Part shown: positions 9,233-19,514 of the stretch, piece by piece
Layout: every line of letters begins with the position of its first letter
Position numbering within the stretch: the stretch's first letter is position 1
NCBI RefSeq assembly: GCF_047219225.1
Contig: NZ_CP178208.1
Span: 1,488,001 to 1,552,000, forward strand
Length of the DNA: 64,000 bases
Source: IMCC45349 sp047219225
GTDB lineage: Bacteria; Bacteroidota; Bacteroidia; Flavobacteriales; Flavobacteriaceae
Direction of reading: 5' to 3'
Translations under genes and position numbers: made by a program
Notes under the pieces: generated by a model
Database searches by the model: none
What the model saw: the letters and a program-made list of their open reading frames with translations, nothing else
Told to the model about the DNA's origin: nothing

Positions 9233-12200
9233 ATGAAACAAAAACTATTTTTGCTCATTTTTTTTATGAGTTTAAGCGTTGTTTTTGCACAAAACAACAA
9301 TTTTTGGCAAAGACAAGCAAAAGCTAACATTTCAGATGTTAAAGAAAGTAGACGAAACTTACCTCAAGTACAAACTTACAGTTTAAATCTTCAAGGATTA
9401 CAACAAGCCTTAATTAATGCACCAATTAGAGGTGAATTTTTAGGAAATTCAAATGTTATTATTTCTTTCCCTAATGCAGATGGTGAATTCGAGCAGTTTA
9501 GAATCATGGAAGCACCAGTAATGCACCCAGAATTACAAGAGAAATACCCAGGTATTAAGTCTTATGCAGGACAAGGAATTGATGACCCAACTTCAAGGAT
9601 AAGATTTAGTGTTTCTCCACTAGGTTTACAAAGTATGAGGCTATCTGCAAATAAGCAAGCTTCTTTCATTGAGCCATATACTAATAACTTACAAAGTTAT
9701 ACTGTTTACAAAAGAGCAGATAAAATGGGAGATCTTGATGAATTTGAATGTGAGATTACTAATGCAGCATCTAAAACGATGGCCGGAAACAATGCGGCTT
9801 CAGCAATGAAAAATGCAGACGATGCTATTTTAAGAACATATAGATTAGCAGTTTCTACAACAGGAGAATATACTAATTACCATGGTGGTACGAAAGCACA
9901 AGCTTTGGCTGCTATTAATACAAGTATGACTAGAGTAAATGGTATTTTTGAGAACGAATTTAATGTTACTATGGTATTAATTGGTAATACTGATGACGTT
10001 ATTTATACTAATTCAGGATCAGACCCTTATGGATCATCTGGACAGTGGAATAATCAATTACAATCAACTTTATCAAGTGTAATTGGAGAGTCTAATTATG
10101 ATATAGGTCATTTATTTGCTCAAGGGTCAAATAATGGAAATGCTGGTTGTATAGGATGTGTATGTGTTAACAACCAAAAAGGAAGTGGATGGACTAATGC
10201 ATCTGTTCCTGAAGGTGATTTTTTTGATGTTGATTATGTTGCTCATGAAATGGGACATCAATTTGGAGGAAATCATACTTGGACACATGGTGGTAATGAA
10301 GGAACTAATGCACAAATGGAACCAGGAAGTGGTTCTACAATTATGAGTTATGCAGGTATTACAGGTGCCACAGATGTACAGGCAAATGTAGATCCTTATT
10401 TTCATGCTAGGTCAATAGAGCAGATTACTAACTATATAAAAACAACAAGCTGTCAAACAAATACAAATACAGGAAATGCTGTTCCAACTGCTAACGCAGG
10501 TTCTAACTATACAATTCCTAAAGGAACACCTTTTGTTTTAGAAGGCTCAGGAACTGATGCTGATGCAGGAGATGTATTAACGTATTGTTGGGAGCAATAT
10601 GATGAGAATAATGCATCAACAACATATCCAAGTGTAACTGCAACATCTGGAGTTGCATTTAGGTCTTATAATCCAACAACTGATACAAAGCGTTATTTCC
10701 CAAGATTATCTACAATTAAGTCTGGAGCTACTTCTTGGCAATGGGAAGCTGTTCCTAATGTAGCTAGAACATTAAACTTTAGATTAACAGTTAGAGATAA
10801 TGTTGCAGGAGGTGCTAATAATAATAGTGATGATATGGTTGTTACTGTTAATGGTACTGCAGGACCTTTTGTAGTAAACTCACCAAATACAAATGTTACT
10901 TGGAACGCTGGAACAACGCAAACAGTTACTTGGAATGTGGCAGGAACTACTGGTAATGGTGTAAATGCAGCAAACGTTGATATTTATTTATCTACTGATG
11001 GAGGAGATACTTATACTATTGCTTTAGCTTCTGGAGTTCCAAATGATGGTTCGCATGACATTGTAGTACCAAATAATCAAGGAACACAAAATAGAGTAAT
11101 GGTTAAAGGATCAAATAATATATTCTTTGACATTTCTAATACAAACTTTGAAATAGCTGGACAAGTAGTATGTAATGCTACAGTTCCAACAGGATTAGCA
11201 GCTTCAAATGTTGGAGCTGATTCTGCAACTTTAAGTTGGGATGCTGTACCAGGTGCTTCTTACGATTTACAATATAGAGAAGTAGGAGCTGGTTCTTGGA
11301 CTACAAGCTCTGTTAATGGAATATCTTCAGGGCTTTCAGGATTATCACCTTTAACTCAGTATGAAGCTCAGGTAAGAAGTAAATGTCCAGATAATTCAAC
11401 TTCTGCTTATAGTAGTGTTGTTACATTTACAACCACAGATGTTCAATTAAATTATTGTAATTCTGCAAGTACTAATATTAATGATGAATACATTGGTCGA
11501 GTACAATTAAATACTATTGATAATCCTTCTGGAGGTCAGTTTTATACAGATTTTACAAATATCTCAACAACGCTTACAAAAGATAGTCAATATACAATTA
11601 CTGTAACTCCAACATGGACAGGAACTGTTTATAGCGAAGGTTATTCGGTGTGGATTGATTACAACAGAGATGGAGATTTTAGTGATGCTGGAGAACAGGT
11701 TTGGACACAATCACCAACACAAAGCACACCAGTTAGCGGTTCGTTTACTGTACCTTCTTCTGCTGTAGAAAACTCTACAAGAATGAGAGTTTCTATGAAG
11801 TATAATGCTGTACCTACAGAATGTGAGACTTTCACATATGGAGAGGTAGAAGACTATACAATTATTATTGAAGGATCAGGACCTGATACAATTGCACCAG
11901 TTATTACTTTAAATGGCGCTTCAACAATAAACTTAAATGTAGGAGATACCTATACAGAACAAGGTGCTACAGCAACAGATAATGTCGATGGAAACTTAAC
12001 GTCTAGTATTGTTATTGGAGGAGATACAGTTAATGCTAATGTAGCAGGAACTTATGTAGTAACATACAATGTAAGTGATGCGGCAGGAAACGCAGCAACA
12101 GAGGTTACTAGAACTGTAAATGTAATTCCAGACACAACTGCACCAGTAATTACTTTAAATGGCGCTTCAACAATTAATTTAAATATTGGAGATACTTATA

Positions 12201-13384
12201 CAGAGCAAGGTGCATCAGCAACAGATAATGTTGATGGAGATTTAACATCAAGTATTGTTATTGGAGGAGATACAGTTAATACCAATGCAGTTGGTACTTA
12301 TGTGGTTACTTATAATGTAAGTGATGCAGCTGGAAATGCAGCAACAGAAGTTACAAGAACTGTAAATGTTGCTCCGGATACAACTGCACCAGTAATTACT
12401 TTAAATGGTGCTTCTGTCGTTGACTTAAATTTAGGAGATACTTATACCGAAGAAGGAGCTACAGCAACAGACAATGTTGATGGAGATTTAACATCAAGCA
12501 TTGTTATTGGAGGAGACACAGTTAATACCAATGCAGTTGGTACTTATGTGGTAACTTACAACGTAAGTGATGCAGCAGGAAATGCAGCAACAGAAGTTAT
12601 TAGAACTGTAAATGTAAGTGATGTCCCTACTGGTCCAACTATATTAAATGAAGGTTACTTTGAGACAGGATGGGATGGATGGTCTGATGGTGGAAGTGAT
12701 TGTGCTAGAAGAGCTGATGCAGCAAGATCTTACGAAGGTAATTATTCTATTAGAATAAGAGATAATTCTGGAACTGCTTCTGCAATGACATTAAGCAATG
12801 TTGATATCACTCCTTACTCTCAAGTTGAGGTTGATTTTTACTTTTATGTACATAGTATGGAAAACAATGAAGATTTCTGGTTGAGATATTATAATGGATC
12901 TTCTTGGTCAACAATAGCGACATGGACAAGAGGTGTTAATATTAATAACGGAACGTTTTATAATGCAACAGTTACTTTAACTCAAGCTCAATATACTTTT
13001 GCTACTAATTCTGGATTTAGATTCCAAAATGATGCATCTGGTAATAATGATCAAATATTTATTGATCAAGTTACAATTACGGGTACTAATTCATCTAAAG
13101 GAACTGTGAATAATTTAGTTGCAGTTGGTTCAGTAATTAGTTCTGAGGAAGGATTTGAAGAAGACTTCTTATTGCATCCAAATCCAGTTAAAGGTAATGT
13201 TGTTAATATAAAATTACCTGATTCTAATGCTTTTACTTATAGAATTATGAATATGATGGGACAAACAATATTGAAAGGTGAGTCTCAAGGACAAATAAAT
13301 GTAAGTTCATTAAAATCTGGTATGTACTTCATCGAAATTAATGATGGAGAAGAAATAATGACTAAAAAGTTTATTAGGAGGTAA
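9233..13384 (+). CDS. Secreted reprolysin-like metalloprotease with Ig-like repeats and T9SS sorting tail
   Basis: A 1383-residue secreted protein. Order: signal peptide (1 to about 19, ending VVFAQ), propeptide, zinc protease domain with HEMGHQFGGNH (His338, Glu339, His342, His348) of the M12B/metzincin type, a fibronectin-III module (from about 650), a GEVED module (about 740-880), three nearly identical 82-residue Ig-like repeats from residue 885, a jelly-roll-like module, and a C-terminal Por sorting domain (HPNPVKG ... GMYFIEI ... KKFIRR). It is expected to be exported by the Sec and type IX systems and to sit on the surface or be released. It has its own terminator and shares FN3/GEVED modules with the next gene. 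Confidence 0.92.
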   Translation: MKQKLFLLIFFMSLSVVFAQNNNFWQRQAKANISDVKESRRNLPQVQTYSLNLQGLQQALINAPIRGEFLGNSNVIISFPNADGEFEQFRIMEAPVMHPELQEKYPGIKSYAGQGIDDPTSRIRFSVSPLGLQSMRLSANKQASFIEPYTNNLQSYTVYKRADKMGDLDEFECEITNAASKTMAGNNAASAMKNADDAILRTYRLAVSTTGEYTNYHGGTKAQALAAINTSMTRVNGIFENEFNVTMVLIGNTDDVIYTNSGSDPYGSSGQWNNQLQSTLSSVIGESNYDIGHLFAQGSNNGNAGCIGCVCVNNQKGSGWTNASVPEGDFFDVDYVAHEMGHQFGGNHTWTHGGNEGTNAQMEPGSGSTIMSYAGITGATDVQANVDPYFHARSIEQITNYIKTTSCQTNTNTGNAVPTANAGSNYTIPKGTPFVLEGSGTDADAGDVLTYCWEQYDENNASTTYPSVTATSGVAFRSYNPTTDTKRYFPRLSTIKSGATSWQWEAVPNVARTLNFRLTVRDNVAGGANNNSDDMVVTVNGTAGPFVVNSPNTNVTWNAGTTQTVTWNVAGTTGNGVNAANVDIYLSTDGGDTYTIALASGVPNDGSHDIVVPNNQGTQNRVMVKGSNNIFFDISNTNFEIAGQVVCNATVPTGLAASNVGADSATLSWDAVPGASYDLQYREVGAGSWTTSSVNGISSGLSGLSPLTQYEAQVRSKCPDNSTSAYSSVVTFTTTDVQLNYCNSASTNINDEYIGRVQLNTIDNPSGGQFYTDFTNISTTLTKDSQYTITVTPTWTGTVYSEGYSVWIDYNRDGDFSDAGEQVWTQSPTQSTPVSGSFTVPSSAVENSTRMRVSMKYNAVPTECETFTYGEVEDYTIIIEGSGPDTIAPVITLNGASTINLNVGDTYTEQGATATDNVDGNLTSSIVIGGDTVNANVAGTYVVTYNVSDAAGNAATEVTRTVNVIPDTTAPVITLNGASTINLNIGDTYTEQGASATDNVDGDLTSSIVIGGDTVNTNAVGTYVVTYNVSDAAGNAATEVTRTVNVAPDTTAPVITLNGASVVDLNLGDTYTEEGATATDNVDGDLTSSIVIGGDTVNTNAVGTYVVTYNVSDAAGNAATEVIRTVNVSDVPTGPTILNEGYFETGWDGWSDGGSDCARRADAARSYEGNYSIRIRDNSGTASAMTLSNVDITPYSQVEVDFYFYVHSMENNEDFWLRYYNGSSWSTIATWTRGVNINNGTFYNATVTLTQAQYTFATNSGFRFQNDASGNNDQIFIDQVTITGTNSSKGTVNNLVAVGSVISSEEGFEEDFLLHPNPVKGNVVNIKLPDSNAFTYRIMNMMGQTILKGESQGQINVSSLKSGMYFIEINDGEEIMTKKFIRR
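11885..12616 (+). repeat. Three tandem 246-bp coding repeats (82 aa Ig-like units)
   Basis: Units start at 11885, 12131 and 12377, each beginning D-T/I-APVITLNG and ending RTVNV, with conserved GDTYTE, ATDNVDG, SSIVIGGDTV and TYVVTYNVSDAAGN. They look like surface Ig-like/DUF5011 domains. Nucleotide identity is high, especially between units 2 and 3, so copy number could vary by recombination. Confidence 0.93.
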
Positions 13385-13404
13385 GCTTTAAAATAAATTT
13401 GTTT

Positions 13405-13437
13405 AAAAGTCCAGATATATTTTATCTGGACTTTTTT
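13405..13437 (+). terminator. Terminator after the metalloprotease gene
   Basis: A perfect stem AAAAGTCCAGATA (13405-13417) with TATCTGGACTTTT (13423-13435), a five-base loop and a T run, 20 bases past the stop. Confidence 0.92.
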
Positions 13438-13513
13438 GTTTTTAATTGTGCTTTGGTTGTGAGTGTTTTGCGCGGTTTATTGTATGGTAAAAGATAAATA
13501 GTTATGTTTAAAA

Positions 13514-13553
13514 ATGCATTTCATCGGATTTTTATGTATTTCATGGATGTTTT
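13514..13553. repeat. Imperfect tandem 20-bp repeat upstream of the carboxypeptidase gene
   Basis: ATGCATTTCATCGGATTTTT (13514-13533) is followed directly by a diverged copy, ATGTATTTCATGGATGTTTT (13534-13553). The core ATTTCATCG-ATTTTT also forms both arms of the hairpin at 7081-7127. It lies about 65 bases before the start of the next gene; role unknown. Confidence 0.55.
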
Positions 13554-13617
13554 TTAAATATTTATTATATATTAGCGGCAATATTTTTCAAGTTTATATT
13601 AATTAACCCTAAATCTA

Positions 13618-16600
13618 ATGAGAAAAATTACCCTACTATTAGTAGCTATAGTATGCTCACTAACTATATCTGCACAAAAGCAGACTAACCTTGAAAGAGC
13701 AAATGCTTTACTAGAAACCCAAGGAGAATTAACCTTTACTTTTCAAGTTGAAAATAATGAAGATGTAGAACAATACACTAGAAATTTATCACTTGTAAAT
13801 TATGACCCAGCGACTAAAACTGTTAAGGCCTGGGCTAACGAAAAACAATTTAGAAGGTTTCAGGATCTTAACATAACGTTTCAAGTTCCTATGAGTGAAA
13901 ACAAAGTTGATGAGTCAGTTATATATGATGTAAGACCATTAGCTAGTAGATCTAGTATGTCTACTTTGAGTTTTCCAGTAAGTTCATATCCTACTTATGC
14001 AGAATATGCACAGCAAATGCAAGATTTTGAAGATGATTATCCTGCTTTAGTTGATATGTTTAGTATTGGAAGTACTGGACAAGGTGATAAAGAATTGTTA
14101 TTTGTAAAGATTTCTGATAACGTAGCAACTGATGAGCAAGAACCTAAGTTAATGCTAACCTCTTCGATGCATGGAGATGAGATTGCAGGTTACCCAATGA
14201 TGTTAAGTTTAATTAACTACATTCTTACTGTGTATGCTGATACCAATCATGCTGACCACTTGAGAGTAAAGAACTTAGTGGAAAATACAGAAATTTGGAT
14301 TAACCCAAGTGCTAACCCAGATGGAACATATCACAACAGTGCTACAAATACTTCAGTTGCACAAGCACGACGTGGAAATGGAAACAATATTGACCTTAAT
14401 AGAAATTATCCTGATAATGTAGCTGGAGCTCATTATGATGGTGAAGTATACCAAACAGAAACCTTAGCCTTTATGGCGTTAGCTGATGCAAACGATTTTG
14501 TAATTTCTGCTAACTTTCATGGAGGTACAGAGTTAGTTAACTATCCTTTTGATAATGCACGCACAAATGAATATACGCATGCTGATACAGATTGGTATGA
14601 ATATATTGGTGTTGAATATGCTACTCATTGTCAGACTGATGCGAATGCTGGAACTTCATCAACACCAGCTTATAATAATAAAGCTTCGTATATGACTGAT
14701 GATGATGATTGGGACAATCCAGGAGGTTTATATCCTAATAATTATATACAAAGTCCTGGTGTAACACATGGTGCAGAATGGTATCGTGTTTATGGAGGAA
14801 GGCAAGATTATATGAATTTCTACCAACATTGTAGAGAAATAACGATTGAGCTTTCTGATACTAAAATTTTACCTGAAAGTTCATTAGTAAGTTACTGGTA
14901 TTATAATAGAGATGCGTTGTTAGACTTTTTAACACAAGGGACTTATGGATTTAGAGGTCTTGTAAAAGATGCTAATACTACTAATGTCATTGAAGATGTT
15001 AAGGTAACTGTAGTGGGTCATGATGCTTATGGTTCAGAGGTTTATACCGATAATCATGGAGCATACTACAGGCCTATTAAAGGAGGTACATATAGCTTAA
15101 CATTTGAAGCGCCATGTTATCAAACTTATACATTAAACAATCAAACTATTACAGATTATCAAACATTATCTTTATCAGATATTTTATTAACACCTCTTAC
15201 AGCTACACCACCAACTGGTTTAGCAGCTTCTGGAGTAGGTGCTACTAATGCAACAATAGATTGGGATGCTACAGGAACAAGTTATGACTTACGATATAGA
15301 GTAGTTGGGGCGCCAACTTGGACAGAAGTTACAGGATTAACAACTAATACACATCCATTAACAAGCTTATCTATAAGTACTCAATATGAAGTTCAAATTT
15401 TAGGGTATTGTAACGCAAATAGTTCTGCATACAGTAGTTCAGTTAACTTTACAACAACTGCTATTAATTATTGTACTGCTACAAGTTCAGATTCAAGTTA
15501 TGAATGGGTGTCTAGAGTACAGTTAAATGCTAATGATTTAGATAATTCAACAGGAGGTACTAATTATTCAGATTTTACAAGTAACCCAAGCGCTAATGAA
15601 ACTACTACATTAACACAAAATCAAAATTATACAATAACACTTACACCTTGGTGGAGTGGAACAGTGTATGCTGAACGCTATAAAGTATGGATTGATTTTA
15701 ATAGAGATGGAGACTTTGAAGATGCTGGAGAAGAAGTGCTTTCTCAAACAACTAATAATTCAGTAAGTAATGGAGTTACTGTATCGCAAAGTTTTACAGT
15801 GCCAAGTAATATTACTTTTGGAACAACTAGAATGAGAGTTATAATGAAAGATGGTAATATTAGTGGACCATGTATTTCATATACTTATGGAGAAGTAGAA
15901 GATTATGCTATCGATTTAACATATGATGGATTAATGTACTCTAGTAGTACTTGGTTTCCAAGTGCGCCTAATGGTACAACAGGAGCGTCTAATGTATTGA
16001 TTTTAGATGGTAATTATAATATATCAACAGATGTAGCTGTAAATGATATAGAAGTAGGTGTAAATGGATCTATGACAGTATCTAGAACAGGATCATTAAC
16101 AGTAAACGGAAACCTGACTGGAAATAATAATGTTACACTAGAATCAGATTCTAATGAGTATTCTAGTTTATTAGTTACAGGAAGTGTAACAGGTAATGTT
16201 GAGTATCAAAGACATGCAAATATTACAGGTAGTACAGGAGGAAATGACTTAATTGCGCCTCCGGTTTCTGGACAAGTATTTACAGATTTCTTAACTGATA
16301 ATGCAAACATTGTTAGTAATGCAGGTAATACACTATACTTATTTGGACCTTTTGATAAAGCATCTGGTAGTTATTTACTATATGCAAATACTGAATCTAG
16401 TACTTTAGATTTAGGAACAGGGTATAGAGCAGCTTCAACTGATAATGGCAATTTTAATTTTACAGGAAGTGTAAATACTGGAAATGTAAATGTAGGAATT
16501 CTTAATTCTGGTCCTTCATTTCAATTATGGAATTTAGTAGGAAATCCATATCCTTCTTATATAAAATTAGCAGATTTCTTAACAGATAACACAGGTCAAT

Positions 16601-17526
16601 TTGATTCTGAAAAAATTGCTGTATACGGTTATGATGGTGATGCTTCAAATGGATGGGTTATTTGGAATAAAGCTTATTCAGATGCTAACCCTAATACATT
16701 GATTACTCCAGGACAAGGTTTCTTTGTTGCTTCAAAAGCAGGAGGGGGAACAGTTTCTTTTACACCAAGTATGAGAAGTATTGGAACAGGAGATGACTTT
16801 ATTAGTGGTCGTAGTTCAAATAATGCTAATAACATTTCTCACCTTAAAATAAAGGTTGAAAATAGTTCAAGTTTATATAACACAGATTTTTATTTCACTG
16901 ATAATGCTACTTTAGGTTTAGATCTTGGATATGACGCAGGTGTATATGGAAATTCTGCTCCAGCGTTCTCAATTTACTCTCACTTAGTACAAGATAATAC
17001 AGGAGTAGATATGGCTATACAATCGGTAGGAAATACAGATTTAGATAACAATGTAATTATTCCATTAGGTGTAAATGCTGCTCAAGGAGAGCAAATAACT
17101 ATTAGTAAGGTTGAATCTACATTAGCAGCTAACGTGCAAGTGTATTTAGAAGATAATGTTGCAAGCACAACGACGTCATTAAATTCTGGAGATTATGTAA
17201 TTACTCCTAATACAGCCTTATCAGGAACTGGACGTTTTTATTTAAGATTTGAATCAGACACACTATCTGAAGAAGAAAGTGAGTTAAACGGATTGCAAAT
17301 CTTTAATACAGCGAATCCAAAAGTATTACATATTAAAGGTTTAATTACCGAAGCTTCAACAATTAGTGTTTATGACATTTTAGGTCGAGATATTTTAACT
17401 CAAGACTTAAGTACAAATGTAAATTCTCAAGAAGTTAATATTAGCAATTTAGGTATAGGAACTTATATTGTTGAAATTAGTAATGACTTTGGAACAAGAA
17501 CTAAGAAAATAATAGTAATGGAGTAA
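13618..17526 (+). CDS. Secreted M14 zinc carboxypeptidase with T9SS sorting tail
   Basis: A 1302-residue secreted protein. After a signal peptide (ends LTISAQ) and prodomain comes an M14 carboxypeptidase domain: zinc ligands His185 and Glu188 (MHGDEIAG), Arg-rich substrate loop RRGNGNNIDLNRNYPD, third ligand His301 (NFHGG) and catalytic Glu411 (ITIELSD). Then follow a carboxypeptidase-regulatory-like fold (about 445-520), an FN3 module, a GEVED module (GEVEDYAIDL), a long beta-rich region, and a C-terminal sorting domain (ILGRDILTQDL ... TYIVEISNDFGTRTKKIIV). Expected to trim C-terminal residues from extracellular peptides, complementing the upstream endoprotease. Confidence 0.93.
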   Translation: MRKITLLLVAIVCSLTISAQKQTNLERANALLETQGELTFTFQVENNEDVEQYTRNLSLVNYDPATKTVKAWANEKQFRRFQDLNITFQVPMSENKVDESVIYDVRPLASRSSMSTLSFPVSSYPTYAEYAQQMQDFEDDYPALVDMFSIGSTGQGDKELLFVKISDNVATDEQEPKLMLTSSMHGDEIAGYPMMLSLINYILTVYADTNHADHLRVKNLVENTEIWINPSANPDGTYHNSATNTSVAQARRGNGNNIDLNRNYPDNVAGAHYDGEVYQTETLAFMALADANDFVISANFHGGTELVNYPFDNARTNEYTHADTDWYEYIGVEYATHCQTDANAGTSSTPAYNNKASYMTDDDDWDNPGGLYPNNYIQSPGVTHGAEWYRVYGGRQDYMNFYQHCREITIELSDTKILPESSLVSYWYYNRDALLDFLTQGTYGFRGLVKDANTTNVIEDVKVTVVGHDAYGSEVYTDNHGAYYRPIKGGTYSLTFEAPCYQTYTLNNQTITDYQTLSLSDILLTPLTATPPTGLAASGVGATNATIDWDATGTSYDLRYRVVGAPTWTEVTGLTTNTHPLTSLSISTQYEVQILGYCNANSSAYSSSVNFTTTAINYCTATSSDSSYEWVSRVQLNANDLDNSTGGTNYSDFTSNPSANETTTLTQNQNYTITLTPWWSGTVYAERYKVWIDFNRDGDFEDAGEEVLSQTTNNSVSNGVTVSQSFTVPSNITFGTTRMRVIMKDGNISGPCISYTYGEVEDYAIDLTYDGLMYSSSTWFPSAPNGTTGASNVLILDGNYNISTDVAVNDIEVGVNGSMTVSRTGSLTVNGNLTGNNNVTLESDSNEYSSLLVTGSVTGNVEYQRHANITGSTGGNDLIAPPVSGQVFTDFLTDNANIVSNAGNTLYLFGPFDKASGSYLLYANTESSTLDLGTGYRAASTDNGNFNFTGSVNTGNVNVGILNSGPSFQLWNLVGNPYPSYIKLADFLTDNTGQFDSEKIAVYGYDGDASNGWVIWNKAYSDANPNTLITPGQGFFVASKAGGGTVSFTPSMRSIGTGDDFISGRSSNNANNISHLKIKVENSSSLYNTDFYFTDNATLGLDLGYDAGVYGNSAPAFSIYSHLVQDNTGVDMAIQSVGNTDLDNNVIIPLGVNAAQGEQITISKVESTLAANVQVYLEDNVASTTTSLNSGDYVITPNTALSGTGRFYLRFESDTLSEEESELNGLQIFNTANPKVLHIKGLITEASTISVYDILGRDILTQDLSTNVNSQEVNISNLGIGTYIVEISNDFGTRTKKIIVME

Positions 17527-17547
17527 GCATACTATTTTTAAATATAG

Positions 17548-17582
17548 AAAAGGCAGTTTGTTAATTTCAAACTGCCTTTTTT
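17548..17582. terminator. Shared terminator between convergent genes
   Basis: A perfect 13-bp stem, AAAAGGCAGTTTG (17548-17560) with CAAACTGCCTTTT (17568-17580), with T runs on both strands. It closes the carboxypeptidase transcript and the long minus-strand run ending at 17581. Confidence 0.93.
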
Positions 17583-18294
17583 ATATATGTAAAATTTCGT
17601 CATCTATAAGAAGTTCATTACCTCTTAATCTAAGAAGAATTTGAGCAACAGCAATGGTGTCTTTTTCGCAATAAGTAATAATTCTGTCTATAGCATTTTC
17701 TTCATAAAATACGCTGTAAACTTCACTACCATCAATGTCATCTTTAGGCGATGGAATACCTAACACGTTGGTAAGTAGTTTTAAAGAAGTATAAGTTTTA
17801 TAATCTCCAAACTTCCATAGTTCTAAGGTGTCTAGATGAGGTACTTCCCATGGTTTTTTACCAAATAGGTTTAGTTTGTAAGGAAGCGTGATATTATTAA
17901 TAATCATTCGTCTTGCTATATACGGAAAGTCAAACTCTTTTCCATTATGAGCACATAGCAAATGTTTGGCTTGACTAAAATGAGAAATAAGCAAGTTTTT
18001 AAAATCTTTAAGTAGTTTGATTTCATCTCCATAAAAAGACGTTACTCTAAAGTTTCTAATATCTCCTTGAAATGAAAAATAACCCACCGAAATACATACA
18101 ATTTTACCAAACTCTGCCCAAATACCTGCACGTTCATAAAATTCCTCAGCAGTATAGTCGTCTTTACGTTGGTATTGAGACTTAAGTTCCCAAAGTTCTT
18201 GTTTTGCAGTATTTAAATCAGAAAAGTGCTGGGTTTCAGGTACAGTTTCTATGTCTAGAAAAAGAATGTTCTCTAAATTGAGTTTTGAAATCAT
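17581..18294 (-). CDS. DEDDy 3'-5' exonuclease (PolB-like RNase H fold)
   Basis: A 237-residue stand-alone exonuclease. Motif I is FLDIETVP (Asp14, Glu16), motif II is HNGKEFDFPY (Asp122) and motif III is YCEKD (Tyr208, Asp212), the DEDDy set for two-metal 3'-5' hydrolysis of DNA or RNA. It matches the family of predicted exonucleases related to the proofreading domain of PolB. It is the last gene of the minus-strand run that begins with hemA. Its stop abuts the shared terminator. The substrate in vivo is unknown. Confidence 0.85.
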   Translation of the reverse strand: MISKLNLENILFLDIETVPETQHFSDLNTAKQELWELKSQYQRKDDYTAEEFYERAGIWAEFGKIVCISVGYFSFQGDIRNFRVTSFYGDEIKLLKDFKNLLISHFSQAKHLLCAHNGKEFDFPYIARRMIINNITLPYKLNLFGKKPWEVPHLDTLELWKFGDYKTYTSLKLLTNVLGIPSPKDDIDGSEVYSVFYEENAIDRIITYCEKDTIAVAQILLRLRGNELLIDDEILHI

Positions 18295-18348
18295 TTTGTA
18301 AGAAATTGTTTCTTATAAAACTAAGGAAATAAAACGTAAAACAAAACA

Positions 18349-19506
18349 CTACTTACTGTTTTTCAGCATTTTATAAGCTTCTTCAATGTAGATTGAAATA
18401 TCATTAGTGTAAGTGCCAATGCCTGCATCAGCAGATTTTTGATGCCCTAACCTAACAATAATCACATTGTCTTCTGGTTGTACAATAACATATTGACCTA
18501 AATGACCACGCATCATAAAAAAATCTTTTCCGTTTTGTTGTTTTAACCACCAACCATATCCATATTCTGGACTTGCTTTAAAGCGAGGTGTAATAGATTT
18601 GGCAACAAAAGTAGAATCTAGTATTTGCTGTCCATTCCATTTACCATGATCTTTATACAGTTTTCCAAATCGAGCAAAATCTTTAGCGTTACTAGCAATA
18701 CAACAGTAAGCTTTTACTAAATCGTGTCCTTCACTATCTACTTGCCACAGTGTTTCGTTTTCTGCTCCAAGAGGTTTCCAGAAACTTTCTGTAAAATAAT
18801 CGTATAGTTTTTTACCAGTTGCTTTTTCAATAACCATAGCTAACATTTGAGTGTCGCCACTAGCGTATTTAAAAGCTTTTCCAGGTTCATCGATAACTTT
18901 TAGACCTAACATTACTTTTTCTAGATCGTCATCAAAATAAGCTCTGGTAGTAATTGATAGAGGAGAGTAGTAAGCTTCATCCCAATTGGTTCCAGATGCC
19001 ATTGACGATAGATCACCAACAGTCATTTTTGCTGCTAAACCATCACTAAATTCAGGTAAAAAGTCACTAACAGGTTGGTCTAAACTTTTTATATAACCAT
19101 CCATAATGGCTTTTCCCATAAGTCCCGAAACATAGCTTTTTGCCATCGAAAACGAGTTAGACTTTGAGTTTTCATTAAAATCGTCGTAATATTTTTCAAA
19201 CCAAATGCTGTCATTTTTAATAATAACATAAGCAATGGTTCCTAAAGCTTCATTGGTAGTTTTTAGCTTATCTGTTATTTCAGCTTTATTATAGTCAACA
19301 TGATTTTCCCAAGGTTGAGGTGTACCTTTCGCTATGGATTGATTATCAAATTCTTTATAATCTTCTAAATAAGCAGTGGTATGTCCTTTTAAATAAATAG
19401 TTCTAACAGCTTTTATAAGATAATCTGTATCTGTTGCATATAATATCACTATTAGTAATCCAAAAAGAATTACAACCCATTTAAGAAGCTTTTTTAAGAA
19501 TTTCAT
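18349..19506 (-). CDS. Membrane-anchored serine hydrolase (class C beta-lactamase fold)
   Basis: A 385-residue protein with an N-terminal membrane segment (residues 8-24), then a beta-lactamase/esterase domain with SMAK (Ser120, Lys123) and YAS (Tyr214, Ser216); the third box is probably near RGHLGQY. Members act as esterases, D-aminopeptidases or peptidoglycan hydrolases and are seldom true beta-lactamases; the substrate here cannot be named. It is expected to face the periplasm. A perfect 12-bp inverted repeat lies directly before its start. Confidence 0.87.
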   Translation of the reverse strand: MKFLKKLLKWVVILFGLLIVILYATDTDYLIKAVRTIYLKGHTTAYLEDYKEFDNQSIAKGTPQPWENHVDYNKAEITDKLKTTNEALGTIAYVIIKNDSIWFEKYYDDFNENSKSNSFSMAKSYVSGLMGKAIMDGYIKSLDQPVSDFLPEFSDGLAAKMTVGDLSSMASGTNWDEAYYSPLSITTRAYFDDDLEKVMLGLKVIDEPGKAFKYASGDTQMLAMVIEKATGKKLYDYFTESFWKPLGAENETLWQVDSEGHDLVKAYCCIASNAKDFARFGKLYKDHGKWNGQQILDSTFVAKSITPRFKASPEYGYGWWLKQQNGKDFFMMRGHLGQYVIVQPEDNVIIVRLGHQKSADAGIGTYTNDISIYIEEAYKMLKNSK

Positions 19507-19514
19507 TATAACTT

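Noticed and set aside
10127..10405. Open frames on both strands inside the metalloprotease gene
   Set aside because: They are out-of-frame shadows of the zinc-site region, with low-complexity Ile/Thr/Cys-rich or Leu/Met-rich products.
11885..12616. CRISPR or other noncoding array
   Set aside because: The 246-bp periodicity is in frame and encodes repeated Ig-like domains. No CRISPR-like short repeat/spacer pattern was seen anywhere in the window.
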